A stretch of 64,000 nucleotides of DNA from Phlebopus portentosus (GCA_037892935.1 JAYXKI010000003.1:1178001-1242000); one strand, 5' to 3'. Counted from the first letter of the stretch, positions 34,080 through 46,989 are shown. The notes: generated from the sequence alone by a model not told the origin. Translations and numbers: made by a program.

Positions 34080-37000
34080 CTATCCATCAACAACACAGAT
34101 GGCGCCCTTCTTGCCACCCCTACTTTTGCGTGCGCGTAAAAGCTGCGTGTCGCGCTTCTCAGGCGGAGGCAAAAACCCAAGCATGGGTTTCAAATCTTTT
34201 GTGTCTTCCTTGGGCACACCCGCTTCTTCGAGCTGTTGTGAGGATGAGGTCGGAGAGGGTGGAGGAGGAGCAGTATCGTGGTATCCAGCCCATGTAAGTG
34301 GCATCGGCGAAAGATAGTACTTGATATCTAATTGTCGGCAGTAGTATGTCGCTGCTGCATAGAACGCAGTCTTTCTGGCAATTCGGAGGCCCCAGTCTTG
34401 CCATGTCCTAGTATGGCATTTTAGTAAAGGGAATCAAGAAATTCCGCACTTGGGAAGCTCACCCGTTATGCGGAATCCCAATCGAGATTTCCATAAACCG
34501 CTGGTATTCGATCCTATTAATGACGATGCTGGTCGTAGGCTCAAACCATCTATTCTCCTCGGTCGAAAGCCAATCAGACAAATTCTGTTCTAGCGCATCA
34601 ATCTTCTCCAGAGGTGTGCGCCAATCGATGAACAGCACGCAAAGCTCCGCAGTTTTCTACAAGGAGAGAAACTATAAGTAAGAAAACATCTTAACTGGGC
34701 AAAGCGTGACTTACACCACTGCGGCGAGCGTTCGTACTAACGGCACATTAATCTGACAATACTACTACGATATGACATGATAAACTCACATCATCTTGCT
34801 AAACAACTGGCTGTTAAAATAATAAGTCTCGGCCCCGTCCGCGCGGGCAAAGACCGTCTAGATAATCATCGTCAGAACAGAACATGCGAGAATGAAACAA
34901 CATGAACTCACCGCAAAGAGCGTCATTTTCTTGACCACGAGGTTCTCCTCTATGAAATGAAATGAATGACTAGATTAATGAAGTGGATGCTCGGAGGCCT
35001 ACCATCAATGAAGCATCGGTCACCGGTATCATAGGGGCTTCATGAAAGACGTGAATGAGCAAAGTGTGTTCATCTTCCGAGATGATGGTGCCACTTACTG
35101 CGTCACAAACAAAAACATAATAGCGTCGAACATGTTCTTCGCGGTGTTTTTAAAGATGAAACTAGCTGCAATGCCGAGAGAGTAGACGGAGGAAAGTGAC
35201 GTCCCAACGTTGACACGGAACACGGAAAGGGAAATGAAAAAGAGGATGACGAGTGCTGCAATTAACATGACATTATCAAGTGAGCGAAGTGCCTGGCCGA
35301 CATCACGCATACTACGCGCGAGGAAACGACGTTCACGGTATGTTCTCACTATTGTTCGCTTAATCTCTGGACGCGAGATATCACTAACCATATTGATACT
35401 CGGTGAGATTAGTTGTAGAAGGGCATATAGGGAATACTCAACCCATTGTGGTCGGCATCAAACACTCGGAAGGCCTCAAGTGCCTCTTCATGATTCCTAT
35501 AAGCTGGGTGGAAGTCTTCCGGGATCAGGTAATTTCGTCGCTTATCGCCCTTGAAGGCAACATAAATGGAGCGCGCCACTCTCTGAACGACGTGAGTAAT
35601 AAGATCGCATGCTGTCGACAGAAAGGATAAACATGTACCTTTGCCTCCTGGGTGGAACCCACGGTCCAGCCAAGACCTTCAACACCGTCATCACCCTTCC
35701 CTGTCATGTTCCTCGCATCGGATAAGACGGCCTTCTTGAGAGCCTTTCCAGCTTGTATCACGGCAAGTTCATCGCTAGAATCAGAATTTCTCCGAACAGG
35801 AGTTGCAGGTCTTGAGTCGAGGTTGACAGTCTTTGGAGGATACACATGTTCCTCATGTGAATTTGTGACAAGTTGTCCAGACAATGTGTTCGCTGGTGAA
35901 TCAGGACGAGAATAGTCGGGCGAATTCCCAGACTTAAGGCGAGCGTGCTTGAGTTTGCCCTTACCCTTCTTCGATGACTGTGAGTTATCTTCCAAGTCAC
36001 CAGCGTGGCCGTCATCGTCTGGGTCCGGCATTGCCACACGAGATGTGATGAAGTGGCTCCTCTCGTCATAAGGAGTTGAAGCACCGGAGCGATGGCCAAA
36101 GGGACTTCTTGCACCAAATCCACCAAACAGCTTCGATGAGCGTTCCGGACGGTATTTGGGTTTGTAATTTTTCAGATGATCAATCGTCTTCAACGCAAAG
36201 TTGAGCTCATCCAATCGTTCTTTAAATGCCGTTCTATGAAAAGCATATGCTGATAATAATGTATAAGAACGGAAACCCAATAGATAAAAATGATGCACGT
36301 ACCGATAAAATGTGACAACATTCTTTGTATACTTAGCACAAGGAGGAGGAAGAAAAAGAATTGCATAACTTGATACAACTAGACCAAGCGTAATGAGTTT
36401 ATGCATGTAAAGCAACGCAGGGACTTCTCTACTCACTCTTGGTGTGTATGATGCTCGACTTGCATCTTCATTGTCCCCGTCGTACAGATGATATATTCCT
36501 TGAAACAGAATAACCCAACTAACCCAGGTCGATCCACCATAAAATGCAGGCTTGATCGTATCCTTCAAAGCATGGTAGAGTTCCACTCGAGATTTCATGG
36601 ATTCAGAAATGTGGCCCCAAACGATGAAGATTACCCAAGTGACGACACCGGGAAGGATATTAATCAGAAAGGCGAGGAACCACGAGACCAAGAGGTTCGA
36701 CGCTGCCCAATAAAGCCATGCCTCGACGTTTTGTGTCACATATCTTCTGTGGTCGCGGTTGTCATCGCTGCGTCGCTCGAAGTACAAAAAGCGAACGGCA
36801 ATTGCGACGGCAACGATGAGACCGGCGGTAATGAAAGAACCCACTAACGTTGAAAGGAAAAAGGCAATGATTCTTCGCGTAGATGGATCGTCGGTCAGTC
36901 GATCGGCAAACATAATACAAAGTACAGAATGACATACTTCATACAAGTTCCCCTCTCGCGTTTTCCGCCGATTTTTTCTTGGAATTTTTTCTCCTCTTCG

Positions 37001-37404
37001 TCGACGAGGTCATCTTCCGTTGACCAGTCGTATTCGTCCTCTTCGTAATCGTCTTCAGAAGGGGCCAAAGACGGGGCTCTTGATGGACCAGGAGAGTCGA
37101 ACTTGACTGGTTTGGAAGTGTAGTTGGCAGCATCACCATCATGTGAAACGTCGGCAGGATAGTGAACGGTAGCTTTGGCCTCGGATGGTCTAGAGGCACC
37201 AGAGTCTTCGCTGGACTTTTCGACAGGAGAAGAGCGGTCCTTCTCGTTTTCTCCCATGATATCTACCTGAGAGCGGGAGGTGTAAGGAGGGGCAGAGGAG
37301 TTGAGACTAGCGGGATAACGTCTGTAAGGTGGAGAAGGAGGAACCTCCTCCAGAGCGGTAGAGGAAAGGAGATTATCGAGGCGTGGGTTTGTGCCGGCCG
37401 CCAT
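34080..37404 (-). CDS. MscS-type mechanosensitive channel with EF-hand (Msy1/Msy2-like)
   Basis: The start MAAGTNPRLDNLLSSTALEE at 37404 opens an acidic disordered N-terminus of about 160 residues. Membrane segments follow, such as AFFLSTLVGSFITAGLIVA, NLLVSWFLAFLINILPG and YQVMQFFFFLLLVLS. A long charged cytosolic loop comes next, then an EF-hand (FRVFDADHNGDIS) directly before the pore region. The MscS core reads LDNVMLIAALVILFFISLS, YSLGIAASFIFKNTAKNMF, then PFDTGDRC. Stop is at 34080-34082; length is about 950 residues. Fission yeast Msy1 and Msy2 share this EF-hand plus MscS layout and act in the ER during hypo-osmotic shock to control calcium. The same role here is inferred. Confidence 0.92.
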
Positions 37405-37926
37405 ATGTTTGGCGGGGCGCGGGTGGCCCGAAAGGAGCTAGACTACGGTTGGTAGAAGAAGATGAGGAGTTAGTTGATCATCCTGATCCTGAGAGGCAGA
37501 CCTGCCTTATTCCAGGATTTTCTTGTGTTAGCAACCGAAATGAAATGGTAGGTGTTATGTATGTACGTGACCTCGATTCTGTGCCTGTCCATTGGAGCTG
37601 GAGCTACCCTCTTTCTATCTCGGCATATCATATCATTTCAGATATCCACTTGTACCCAATCATCTCTTGCATCCCACTCACCCCCAAACCAATTCGCCAG
37701 CAGGATCTATCTTGACAAGTCATCATATCATGATCATAGATAGACACAAATTTGACTAGATTACTCTTTCCGGAGATTTGCATCACCGATTTCGGTTGAG
37801 GCACGTGATGGTGCTGACAGAGACATCATATTTACGTAACGTCCATGCTTACGAAATTTTGTCTATTATCTGTTCTCTTTTCATTCACTTGCAGGCTCAG
37901 GTCGTCGATGGTCGCTGTGTTCGACG
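37405..37926. promoter_or_regulatory. Divergent upstream region, MscS channel / RGG protein
   Basis: This is 522 bp between divergent start codons. No coding exon was seen; it should contain both promoters. Confidence 0.4.
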
Positions 37927-40900
37927 ATGAACAAAAATCCGTTTGTCCCGCCGCCGCCATATCCAACTCACCAGCAACCTCCGCTACCTCCTGGTCCTCC
38001 TCCTCCTCAACCGGCGACTCAGCCTGATTATTCGGCGTACTGGGCGGCTCAACAGCAAGCAAGTGCACAACCCGCTTTCAATCCTCAGTGGTCTGCACCG
38101 AATCCACCATGGCCCGCTGCGCAACCGGGACAAATAGCCTCGCCTCCTAAGCCTCCTACGGACCAATCGGCAGCTCTTTATGCCAATTACGGATATGGCG
38201 GACATCAGGCAGCCCACTGGCAACAGCAGCAGCAACATCACTACGCTCAACCTCCTACTGCCGTGCCTTCGGCCGTTCCATCTCAGCCGTACAATCCTTA
38301 CCAGCCTCAGAGTACTGCAACGTACTCACAGCCGCCTCAGCCATACATGACTGCTCAGCCGCAAACGCAAGCACCGACTCAGCAGCCTTTCAGACCTATG
38401 CAACCTCCTCAGGCTCCGCAACAGCCTTTCTTTCAACAACAACAGCATCAACTACAGCAGCAGCAGCCACAACATCAGCCTCGACCTCCTGCTCAGCATA
38501 CTTCTCAACATCAGCAAATGCCACCAGCAAAACGTCCTCGCTTTGACAACGCACACCAGTCAGGTCCTCAACAGGGGCGCTTCCAGCAAGGATCACAATC
38601 GATGCAGGGTGTGCCTTCGGGACCAAGTAAGCAGTCAGGCCTACCGGCTCATCCTAGCCAAATGCAGTCGCAAGGCAGCTTCTCCGGAAGAGGTGGCATG
38701 GGCGGCGGTCGGGGAACAGGTATGAACAGGGGCGGACGAGGCGGCTCTATGGGAGGAAATAGAGGAATGGCAATGAATCGTGGCCGCGGTGGTGCTACTC
38801 ACGGTGGTGGAGGCCGCGGCGGTGGACTTGGACATTCAGGCGGCGGTTCTCTACGCGGGCATCAGTCCCGGGATCGTGGAGGATTCAACAACTTTAACAG
38901 AAGGGGCGGAAGCTCTTTCAACAACGGTCCTCATCGTCATCATCATGGTCCCCCTGACCGCTCTAATCGTTCCGGAGGGGGCCCCATGCATGGTAGCCAC
39001 GGTCGCAGTGGACGGTCAGAAGGCTTTCATCGTGGTGCTTCTAACAGCGCAAGTGTTACTTCTGCGTCCGGTATTGTTAAGCGCGAAGAAAACAGACGAA
39101 CGCTGACAGATTTCAAAATCGTTGGACTGGAAATCCGGAGCCTTGGCTGGTACTGGGGATATGTTCCCCCTGAGACTAGTGGAACGGCGATCAAGAGCGA
39201 GGAAACTGCCGAACCAGAAGAATCTGCTCATGATTCTGGAGAATCAAAGGAGCTCTCTAGAGATTCAGACGGGGGGATCGTCGCAACTGAACCCCAGGCT
39301 GCGCAAGCTGGCTCTAACGGAGCTACAGCTGCGCGTATGCGAATTTATTTCCATACTCCTCCTTCTGCGGATGATGCCCATCCTATTCTTCCGACGTCCC
39401 ATATCTCCGATCTTCGTAAGGGTAAGCGCAAAAAGGCGGATGATGACGAAGGTGACACCGAGGATGGACACAGGCCACCTCCTCCACCGCCTCTTCCTAA
39501 CGGAGCCGAAAGTATCGACGATCGGCTGATTGAGATTGAGCGTGGCAGCGTTGCTCCAAGTATTGCTGAAACAACCAGTGAGGGGGACTGGCTGATGGCG
39601 GCGATCACGGACGGGGATGCGGATGCGGAAGGAGAAACGGAGGCTTATGAGCAAACCCAGATTGAAAGTGACGTTGGAGAGCATGGCGGAGATGGTGAGC
39701 TTCAAACTGTTGCTGGTGAAGACTAAAGGTGGACGATCTGACGAGACATATGTGCTCACTCGTCGGCGTCCATGCAAACTTACTGTTTTCTCTTATTTTC
39801 TTTTCTTAAGGTGGTTCTGTGGTCGATCATGCTATGTCTGAGTCTGAGACTCATAGAAACAGTCTTGAGACAAAGGTGGACGAGAGTGTCATTGGCGGTG
39901 GCCAGAATAGCGATGTCACTCGCGTTGACTCTGCTGGAAAGGGTACAGATATCACGAAGGTCGAAGTCGTAAAGACTGAAGTGTTCGAAACTTCGGTCGG
40001 TTATGCATCAGACCATGGTGGTGCTGATGGAGCCAGGGCCGAAGGCAAAAGCGAGGGAGCTGGAGCCTCGTCTGCCGTGAAGGAAGAGAGCTTCGAACTT
40101 ATTGTTTCTTCCATTGATCCATCAACCGAGCCTTCTCGTGGCGATAGAGGGAAGTCTCCGCAGCCCAGCAATGTTGCCGCTAAGACCGAAAGTGATGCCT
40201 TAGACAAGCTCGTAGCTGGCGAGGCTGATCATCTTCCGGAACCTCCAGCGTCTCCGACTTCTAATACAGCCTTTTCCGGTTCTTCTACGAGCACATCTAT
40301 TGCTGCGAACCCTGATCTGCCATCCAAGCCTGTTGCGAATATGCCCAGAGTAGCATCTCCGAATCGCGTTTCTACTGCATATGCAGCAGGCTCCAGAAGG
40401 CTGATCATTGATTCTGATGTGGTGGAAAGGATGATTATCTTCCGTGCTGAAGGCCGGATTGACATCGACATAACAGTCGAGCGAGCTGAGGGTGGTTTTA
40501 AAGGAATTTTGGTACATCTCGTCGCATTATTTCATTGCTCTTTCCCTCTTAACTTCTAGTATTCCAGATCGAGACTCTCAATGAAAATAAAGCCTATGCT
40601 CCGATTGCCGAGCTTTCCGAGGCCTTAGATTCTGATTCTACATTGCCGCCATTTTGGAAGGCGGAGTCTGGCACAAAGGCCCTCCTCAGTGTCCACTTGG
40701 ACAAAGAGCGTCCACTTTCGGAACCCAAGTGGGTGAAGACTGGGGATGTCCAGGATTGGTTGAAAGATATGTTTGGAGGACGCTTCTGGGTTGCAGGTGA
40801 AGCTGTTGGCTGGGAAAAGAAGATCGAAGTTCGCTATCCTGATCCTGTAAGATCTATTCCGCTGCTTATTTTTCCTTCTGAATCTCATTCATCATTTGCG

Positions 40901-41353
40901 AAGGCACCTACTATTCAGACTGTTTTGAACAGCTGGGCATCTAACTCACCTGTTGGTGTGGCAACGGAGCGATCACGTTTCATAAAAACGCATATGACAG
41001 AGGCAGATAATATCCTAGAGATACTCTTAAGATTGGTTAGAGGCGAAAGGGCGACTCCTTTTTCTCAGACTTCATCAGCCCTCTCGTCGCCATCGATCCA
41101 AGGGCCTCTGTTAGCCGCACTGGATACCTCCTCTCCGCATGCCGCGCAGCAGACGCACGTATCCCTTGCAGTCATTGCGATTGTTCGTCTTGCTACTCAG
41201 TTCGCGGAACAGGCGATTGGGGAAGGGAAGGGCAAGGAACAGGTGGAGGAGCGTGTCGGGGAGATCATTCGATCTCTGCCTTCGCACCTTCTGTACAAGA
41301 GTTTGGACGGTATGTTTAAGGAATGGCGTGCTGAGAAAAAGGGTGGCAGGTGA
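37927..41353 (+). CDS. Large Pro/Gln-rich, RGG-box protein with conserved unknown C-terminal region
   Basis: The start is MNKNPFVPPPPYPTHQQPPL. Residues 1-200 are Pro/Gln/Tyr-rich and prion-like. Residues about 255-370 are Gly/Arg-rich with repeated RGG/RGRG units (GRGGMGGGRGTGMNRGGRGG). A conserved-looking region follows: LTDFKIVGLEIRSLGWYWG, then RMRIYFHTPPSADDAHPI, RLIIDSDVVERMIIFRAEGR, LPPFWKAESGTKALLSVHLD, MFGGRFWVAGEAVGWEKK and ADNILEILLRLVRGERA, ending at 41351-41353. The four exons (introns near 39695-39810, 40522-40567 and 40849-40902) encode about 1,000 residues. I do not recognise the family. RGG boxes in general bind RNA and are arginine-methylated, so an RNA-related role is likely but not shown. 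Confidence 0.82.
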
Positions 41354-41566
41354 AACAAGTGAACTGACCGGTTTAGGGTTTCGATCTTGTAAGGCAAATA
41401 GTCTCGAATAGGATTTAGTTCATGTAACGTACTTACACAAAAACATGATGTTATATTACCTACCCTAGTACATGTACGTAGTATTACGTAAGAGACCGTG
41501 TCGTGAATTTCGACGCGCGTAGACTCGGAGGACGCGTCACACATCTCTACTCTCGACTAGACAGCC

Positions 41567-42697
41567 ATGGTGAGTGTCTACATGCACGCAAGGCAAGCAA
41601 ATAAAAAGATAACATCGGTGCAGTTCAGGAATACGTACGATTCGGACAATACTGTTTTCTCCCCTCAAGGCCGCATTCATCAGGTTGAATACTCGCTGGA
41701 GGCAGTCAAACAGGGATCCGCTGTTGTTGGGCTGCGATCAAAGACTCATGCAATTCTGCTTGCGCTGAAGGTACGGACTAACGCTCAGTCTATGTGTATG
41801 CTTAGTTTCGACGGAACCTGCCCTAGCGTTCTACAGGGGAGCTATCATCGTACCAGCAGAAGATGTTCAGGATTGACGACCACATCGGGATTGGGATTGC
41901 TGGTTTGACCTCTGATGCGAGGGTACTGAGGTGAGTGGATGACCTACAAATGGCTCTTGTCTTAAAATTGACTAGCGGGGACTTTTCTTCTCTAGTAACT
42001 TCATGCGTCAACAGGCCATGGGAGAGCGTATGGTGTTCAACCGCCCGATACCCGTCAACCGCATAGTAACTTCAATCGCTGATAGTATGTGCGCATTTAC
42101 TATATTTGCAGCAGCCATAGTCTCACATTACCCCAGAGGCTCAGGTTAACACCCAGGAATACGGTCGACGTCCTTACGGTGTAGGATTCCTCATTATCGG
42201 GCAGGACTCCTCTGGTCCACACCTGTTTGAATTCTCTCCTTCGGGCATATCACTAGAATATATAGCCATGTCGATCGGAGCACGGAGTCAAAGCGCGAAG
42301 ACATACTTGGAGAGACATTTCGAAGAATTCGCAGACAGTGCGTCCCTGGTGTTATGTTACTTTACTGACTTCATTAAAAGTGTATATAGGCACTCTTGAG
42401 AAGTTAATAGAGCACGGATTGCATGCACTGCGGGAGACGCTTCAACAGGATAAGGAGCTTACCATACATAACACGACGATCGGGATAGTTGGCCCTTCAG
42501 GAGAGCTCGAGAAAGGCGTCCCCCCAGAAGGCTCCTTCCGAATGCTAGAGGAAGAAAAGGTCGATCCGTACATTAAAAATCTGCCCGTTAAGTCGGGCAC
42601 TGTGCGACCGTCCGCCGCAACTTCGACAGAAACCCAGGGTGCTGCAGGATCGACGGAACCTCCGCCTGGAGACGAGGATGTTCAAATGTCTGAGTAG
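41567..42697 (+). CDS. PRE5: 20S proteasome subunit alpha-6 (yeast Pre5 / human PSMA1 type)
   Basis: The ATG at 41567 is an exon by itself: it is followed at once by an intron, and exon 2 begins [20 protein letters not shown], the PSMA1/Pre5 N-terminus. The alpha-type motif [20 protein letters not shown] follows, then [53 protein letters not shown] and a Thr/Ala/Pro-rich acidic tail (DEDVQMSE), with stop at 42695-42697. Length is about 265 residues. It forms part of the outer alpha ring of the proteasome and has no peptidase activity of its own. Six or seven exons, all short introns. Confidence 0.95.
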
Positions 42698-42840
42698 ATG
42701 TTCTTGTGTGCATAGTTGTGCAAATATACTATATCCAAAACTCCATCTAATAAGCACCGACTGAGAAGAGATGAAATTAGGTTGAAACTAAACAAAAATC
42801 CACAACATGCTAAACGGATATCCTAAAAAATACATACAAC

Positions 42841-44515
42841 CTAAGAGTGAGGTTGTTTTGAGGCGGTGGCCAATAGCCTACGTCTCCAAAGCTGTGCTAC
42901 AGCACCAGGTTTTCGAAGCGACAAAGCTAGCACCATCGCCATCGAGAGTAAGGCAACACTTCCAGCCTGATGCGACGCAGCCAACGAAACAGGTACCAAA
43001 TACCATAGTGTGCCGATTCCGAGAAGTAGCTGAACATTCGCCATAGCGAAGGTCCCTGTTGCGATGCGTAGAGTAGCCGGAGGTAAAGCCGCCTTCAATG
43101 CAGGTCTCCGAGCAAGTGCCCAGAGAACACCGCTCGCTGTATACGTAGTGATCGCAAGTACACGGTGATTGAATTGGACTGTCGTTGGGTTTTCAAATAT
43201 GTTTCGCCACCACATGTCGGATTTGTCTTCCCGCTTTGCATATTCCGGGTTCATCAGCTCATCGCTCGGAGGAGCAAGACGGCCACCCATCAACGGGAAC
43301 TCATTGTAAAGCAATCCTGCGTCCAGACCGGCTACGAATGCACCTGAACAAACAGATATAAATTTACGTCTCAGAGCAACAAAGGGTCATATTTACCAGA
43401 AATCGCGGTCAGGAAAACGAGAGCAGTAAGTGCCCAAGCCTTCGCCCTGAAGCTCCTTGCCACAGGATTTCGAAGTACGTTTTCCCAGGCAGATCCGTTC
43501 AGTCCGTTCCATTGTCCTTTGTGGGCATATCGCCAGTCCTTGAGAATGTTATGTCCGGTAACAAACATCGCACAATACAACACAAACGCCGCTCCAAGAT
43601 GGGAAGCAAGTCTGTAATGCGACACTCGCGGGACAGCTCCTGGCGTAGTCAGAATGGAATCCTCCAATCCCGATTTGACCATGAACCATCCCAAAGCGCC
43701 CTGTAGACCAAGAAGCACGGCTAGACCGGTGAACTGTTTTGTCATATTCGGCGTGATCTTCTTTCGCAATGCGAAATACGCCAGAGGCCCGATGAACGCG
43801 AGACCAACAAGACGTCCGAGCACACGGTGACTCCATTCCATGTAGAAAATGCGCTTAAAGTCGTCAACATTGATATTCGAGTTCAACCTGTCAATAAAGG
43901 ATCAAGTTAAGCTTTAAAAATGGCTTAAAAGCCTTACAGCTTGAACTCTGGCGTTGCCTTGTACTTTTCAAACTCCTCGTCCCATTCCGCTGCAGATAGT
44001 GGAGGAAGAATTCCGGATACAGGCTTCCACTCCGTTATACTGAGGCCAGATTCGGTGAGTCTCGTGACGCCTCCGACGACAATGACACCATAGACCATAA
44101 GAGTAGTAAACAAGAGCCAATAACCGACCGACGGGGGAGTAAGGACGGGCAAATCAGAGCTCTGCGAGCTCTTTGCTTTACCCGTAGCCGTGGCGAATTG
44201 GATCGTCGAATTGGCAGAGAAGAAACGGGGTTGAATCGTGCGCTTTACGTTGGTCATCGGCAAGCGAAAGATCGAATATGCTCTACAGAGGCTAGGAATT
44301 TTACTGGTATAATCTGGACGGGTCGTCCGAGTACGACATGGAGAACATGGATGGCAAGGATTCCAGCGCGTAAGTATATGCGAAACCCTTGAAGAAGTCG
44401 ATCCGGATAGCATCGACGAGAACCTTGTATGTGCAAGGAGACTGCGCAAAGAACTTGTTTGCCTGCATGGCCTTGCCAGCGCCGCCAGCAGTGGCGCTCC
44501 AGAGAGCGAATGCAT
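42841..44515 (-). CDS. COX15: Heme A synthase COX15
   Basis: The core reads PSVGYWLLFTTLMVYGVIVV, GGVTRLTESGLSITEWKPVS, FKRIFYMEWSHRVLGRLVGL, HYRLASHLGAAFVLYC, FVAGLDAGLLYNEFPLMGG, VQFNHRVLAITTYT and LAASHQAGSVALL. These include the paired heme-ligand histidines and about eight membrane helices of COX15. It converts heme O to heme A in the mitochondrial inner membrane for cytochrome c oxidase. The stop is at 42841-42843. The start is taken as the ATG at 44515 (MHSLSGAPLLAALARPCRQT), with a mitochondrial-type presequence. The Cys/Pro-rich stretch after it (about 44290-44430) looks non-coding and is probably an unrecognised intron. It diverges from BOL3 with 190 bp between starts. Confidence 0.93.
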
Positions 44516-44705
44516 GGCTTTACCTGACTCGAACGAACAAATCCGAGGTCGGTCCAGTCAAAAAATCGGGATCGACCGTTTGAGTCCCGTGACCGCCCGT
44601 GTTCTTTCTCGCGGTTGCACCCTTTGTCAGCGATGGATGCTCATTTGCTGACGTCGTCGGAGACGTTCTGCAAATTCTGTCCATCCACTGATTTTCCGGC
44701 GTACG
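44516..44705. promoter_or_regulatory. Bidirectional promoter region, COX15 / BOL3
   Basis: The divergent start codons are 190 bp apart, so both promoters are confined here. Both products are mitochondrial, so co-regulation is possible but not shown. Confidence 0.45.
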
Positions 44706-45194
44706 ATGCACAGAACGGCGGTGAACGCACTTCGTTCAGTAACTCGATATGAACAAAACTTGACACTCTTTAGACGTCCAATTACTCGTAGTTACTCCAC
44801 CGCTCATCAAGAACCTCAGCTTGAAGGAGAACGTCGGATATATTCCAAGCTACAAGAGCGTTTCAATCCATCGCGACTGCAAGTACAAGACGTTTCAGGT
44901 CAGCATATCGTATACCATATCTTGCTTGTTGCTAGAGCTGACTTTTGTCTCTTTCGGTTGTTAGGCGGCTGTGGAACATTCTACGCAATTACAATTGCCA
45001 GCAAGGCATTTGCAGACCTACCGATGGTGCAGCAGCATCGACTCGTGAATAAGACGTTGAAGGAGGATATTGAAGGCATTCATGGCTTACAGGTACGCAC
45101 TCTACAGGATGTCTGGTATTTGTTCTTGAAGTGACAACCAACGTTTTATTAGCTGAAAACAATACCAGACACCGAGACAAGTCAAAGTTTATAG
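44706..45194 (+). CDS. BOL3: BolA-family mitochondrial protein (BOL3/BOLA3 type)
   Basis: The start MHRTAVNALRSVTRYEQN at 44706 opens an Arg/Ser-rich mitochondrial presequence (TLFRRPITRSYSTAHQ). The BolA domain follows: YSKLQERFNPSRLQVQDVSG, GCGTFYAITIASKAFADLPM, VQQHRLVNKTLKEDIEGIHG and LQLKTIPDTETSQSL, with stop at 45192-45194. The conserved Cys in GGCGTF and the His in GIHGLQLKT are the cluster-binding residues in BOLA3. Three exons encode about 120 residues. The family works with glutaredoxin and NFU1 to deliver 4Fe-4S clusters to mitochondrial enzymes such as lipoate synthase. Confidence 0.93.
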
Positions 45195-46989
45195 AAGGCA
45201 TCCATTCATCCAATCCGATTGTCGCAACACTATCTGTACCCCTATCTCATAGCATCTGTGAGTTACAATACAACGTTTAATTGTGTCCTCGTTTTTCTTC
45301 TGAAAAATATACGCCCGGGAGTTAAAGACGATGTAGGTTTCTGCACGTGCACTCACTACTCTAAAACGAGACAAAGGGATTCCGGGAGCATTTACTTTAT
45401 TCCTCCGATTCTGTCAGTACAAGAGAAATTTCTCTCGAGTATACACATCGAGATCTAGTCAAAGACTAGCGAAGATCTCATTTTCCGCAAATTCGGCTAA
45501 AATAGACTGGATGCAGCTGGGCTGAACAAAACCGTGGGTATCGAGTTCTATCATGTACATCTGAATGTTTTCAAGCGAAATTCGAATTTACTTCGACAAG
45601 CAAGATTAATTACGGCAAGGATACGATGGGATTCAAAACCAGCATGAAATTTTTCAGATGCATGACGAAGAAGCAGCAGACAATAAATGCACGACTTGTC
45701 CGAGATGACCAGAGTACCGTCCTCCTTGTTTTTTTCAACAGGAGTCTGCAGCATTCATCGCCAAACTTCCATGGAATTATCTGAATTGTCGCCTCGTTTC
45801 CACCTCGTTACGATTCTCTTCGATTTTAAGCGCTCGAGAAAATTTGTTTTCTCGTACAGTACAATAGTCCAGACGGTATGGAATTTTGGGGACAAACGTG
45901 AGATAAAGGTCGAATTGTTCTCGACGTGAAACGAATCTCTCCGCTGGCGTATTGGTATTCCTGTTCTCATGGAGACTATTCGACGTTCACGGGAGAAGCC
46001 GTGACTGTACAGTCTAGTGGGAATCTTGCGAGCCTTGGGCATTTCGGCGCTCGACACCGCTCCGCTTTTACTTACGTTTACACGCAACCATTCTAGACCT
46101 ATTGGATGGCATGTATTCAGCTAAATACTGAGACTTATAGCCACGTTACCGCAGAACACGACATGCCGAACTTTTTCGAGACGCGCCGATAACTCACTTG
46201 CCAACGGTCCGAGTTCTTCGCGCATTTCTTGGCTATTTGTCACCGAGGTGCGCGCCTTCTGAAGGATAAGAATTGAGATAAGAATTGAGTGAACATCGAT
46301 AAAAGGCAACTTCCGTACCGAATTGGTGCCATGTTTCTGCCACCTGTTTAACGACGAAATGTAAGTGGATTTTTCAGCAAAGCGAGGTGCGGCGAACACC
46401 GCAGACGTGAGCGGGTGAGCCACAAGGATCAGCCAAGATGACAAGCGGAGTCGAGACAGGTTGCCAAATGACCACACAAGCACGACGCCATAACTAAGAT
46501 AACCACGGACGAGTGAAAAGGTCTACAAGTGGAGAAAAGGGGACAGTAGCAGTTATAAAGTATTTTTGAGCACGCAATTAGAAGTACGAAGCAGCAGGCT
46601 AGTTCTCTTCCCCGTTCTCGTCGGAAGCCAGTTCTTTTCCCAAATCTAGAGCAATCCAGCCAAGTCAAGAACACACTCTTGTGAATTGTATGCGTCAATG
46701 GGCCTGGCAGTCAATGCATTTGGCGCGTGCCACAGTCAAATTCTCCTTTTCGGGTATCTCGGGTAAGGTGTGCCCATGGAAGCAAACCGTCGATGGACAA
46801 ATGCATGGTGCTCTCCTAAGGTGCAAGACCTCCAGAACGTACGTCCACATTCACCGGGTTCACATGCGATACTGCCGGTGCCATATCCTTCATAGACGCT
46901 GTCGCCTGAAAAGAAATTATGTATGTAATGAATGTTTCACTTCCTAATGTTAGTTACGCCAGAGCTGACTAAAATTCTTCGCTCTTAGT
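45195..46989. other. Gene-poor region, no supported gene
   Basis: The region is about 1.8 kb. Several short open stretches exist on both strands (for example minus strand around 46130-46480, including MREELGPLASELSARLEKVR), but I could not build a convincing spliced gene or recognise a family. It may hold decayed coding sequence. Confidence 0.35.

Noticed and set aside
39265..39777. Long antisense frame inside the RGG protein gene
   Set aside because: It mirrors the biased codon composition of the sense frame and shows no recognisable domain.
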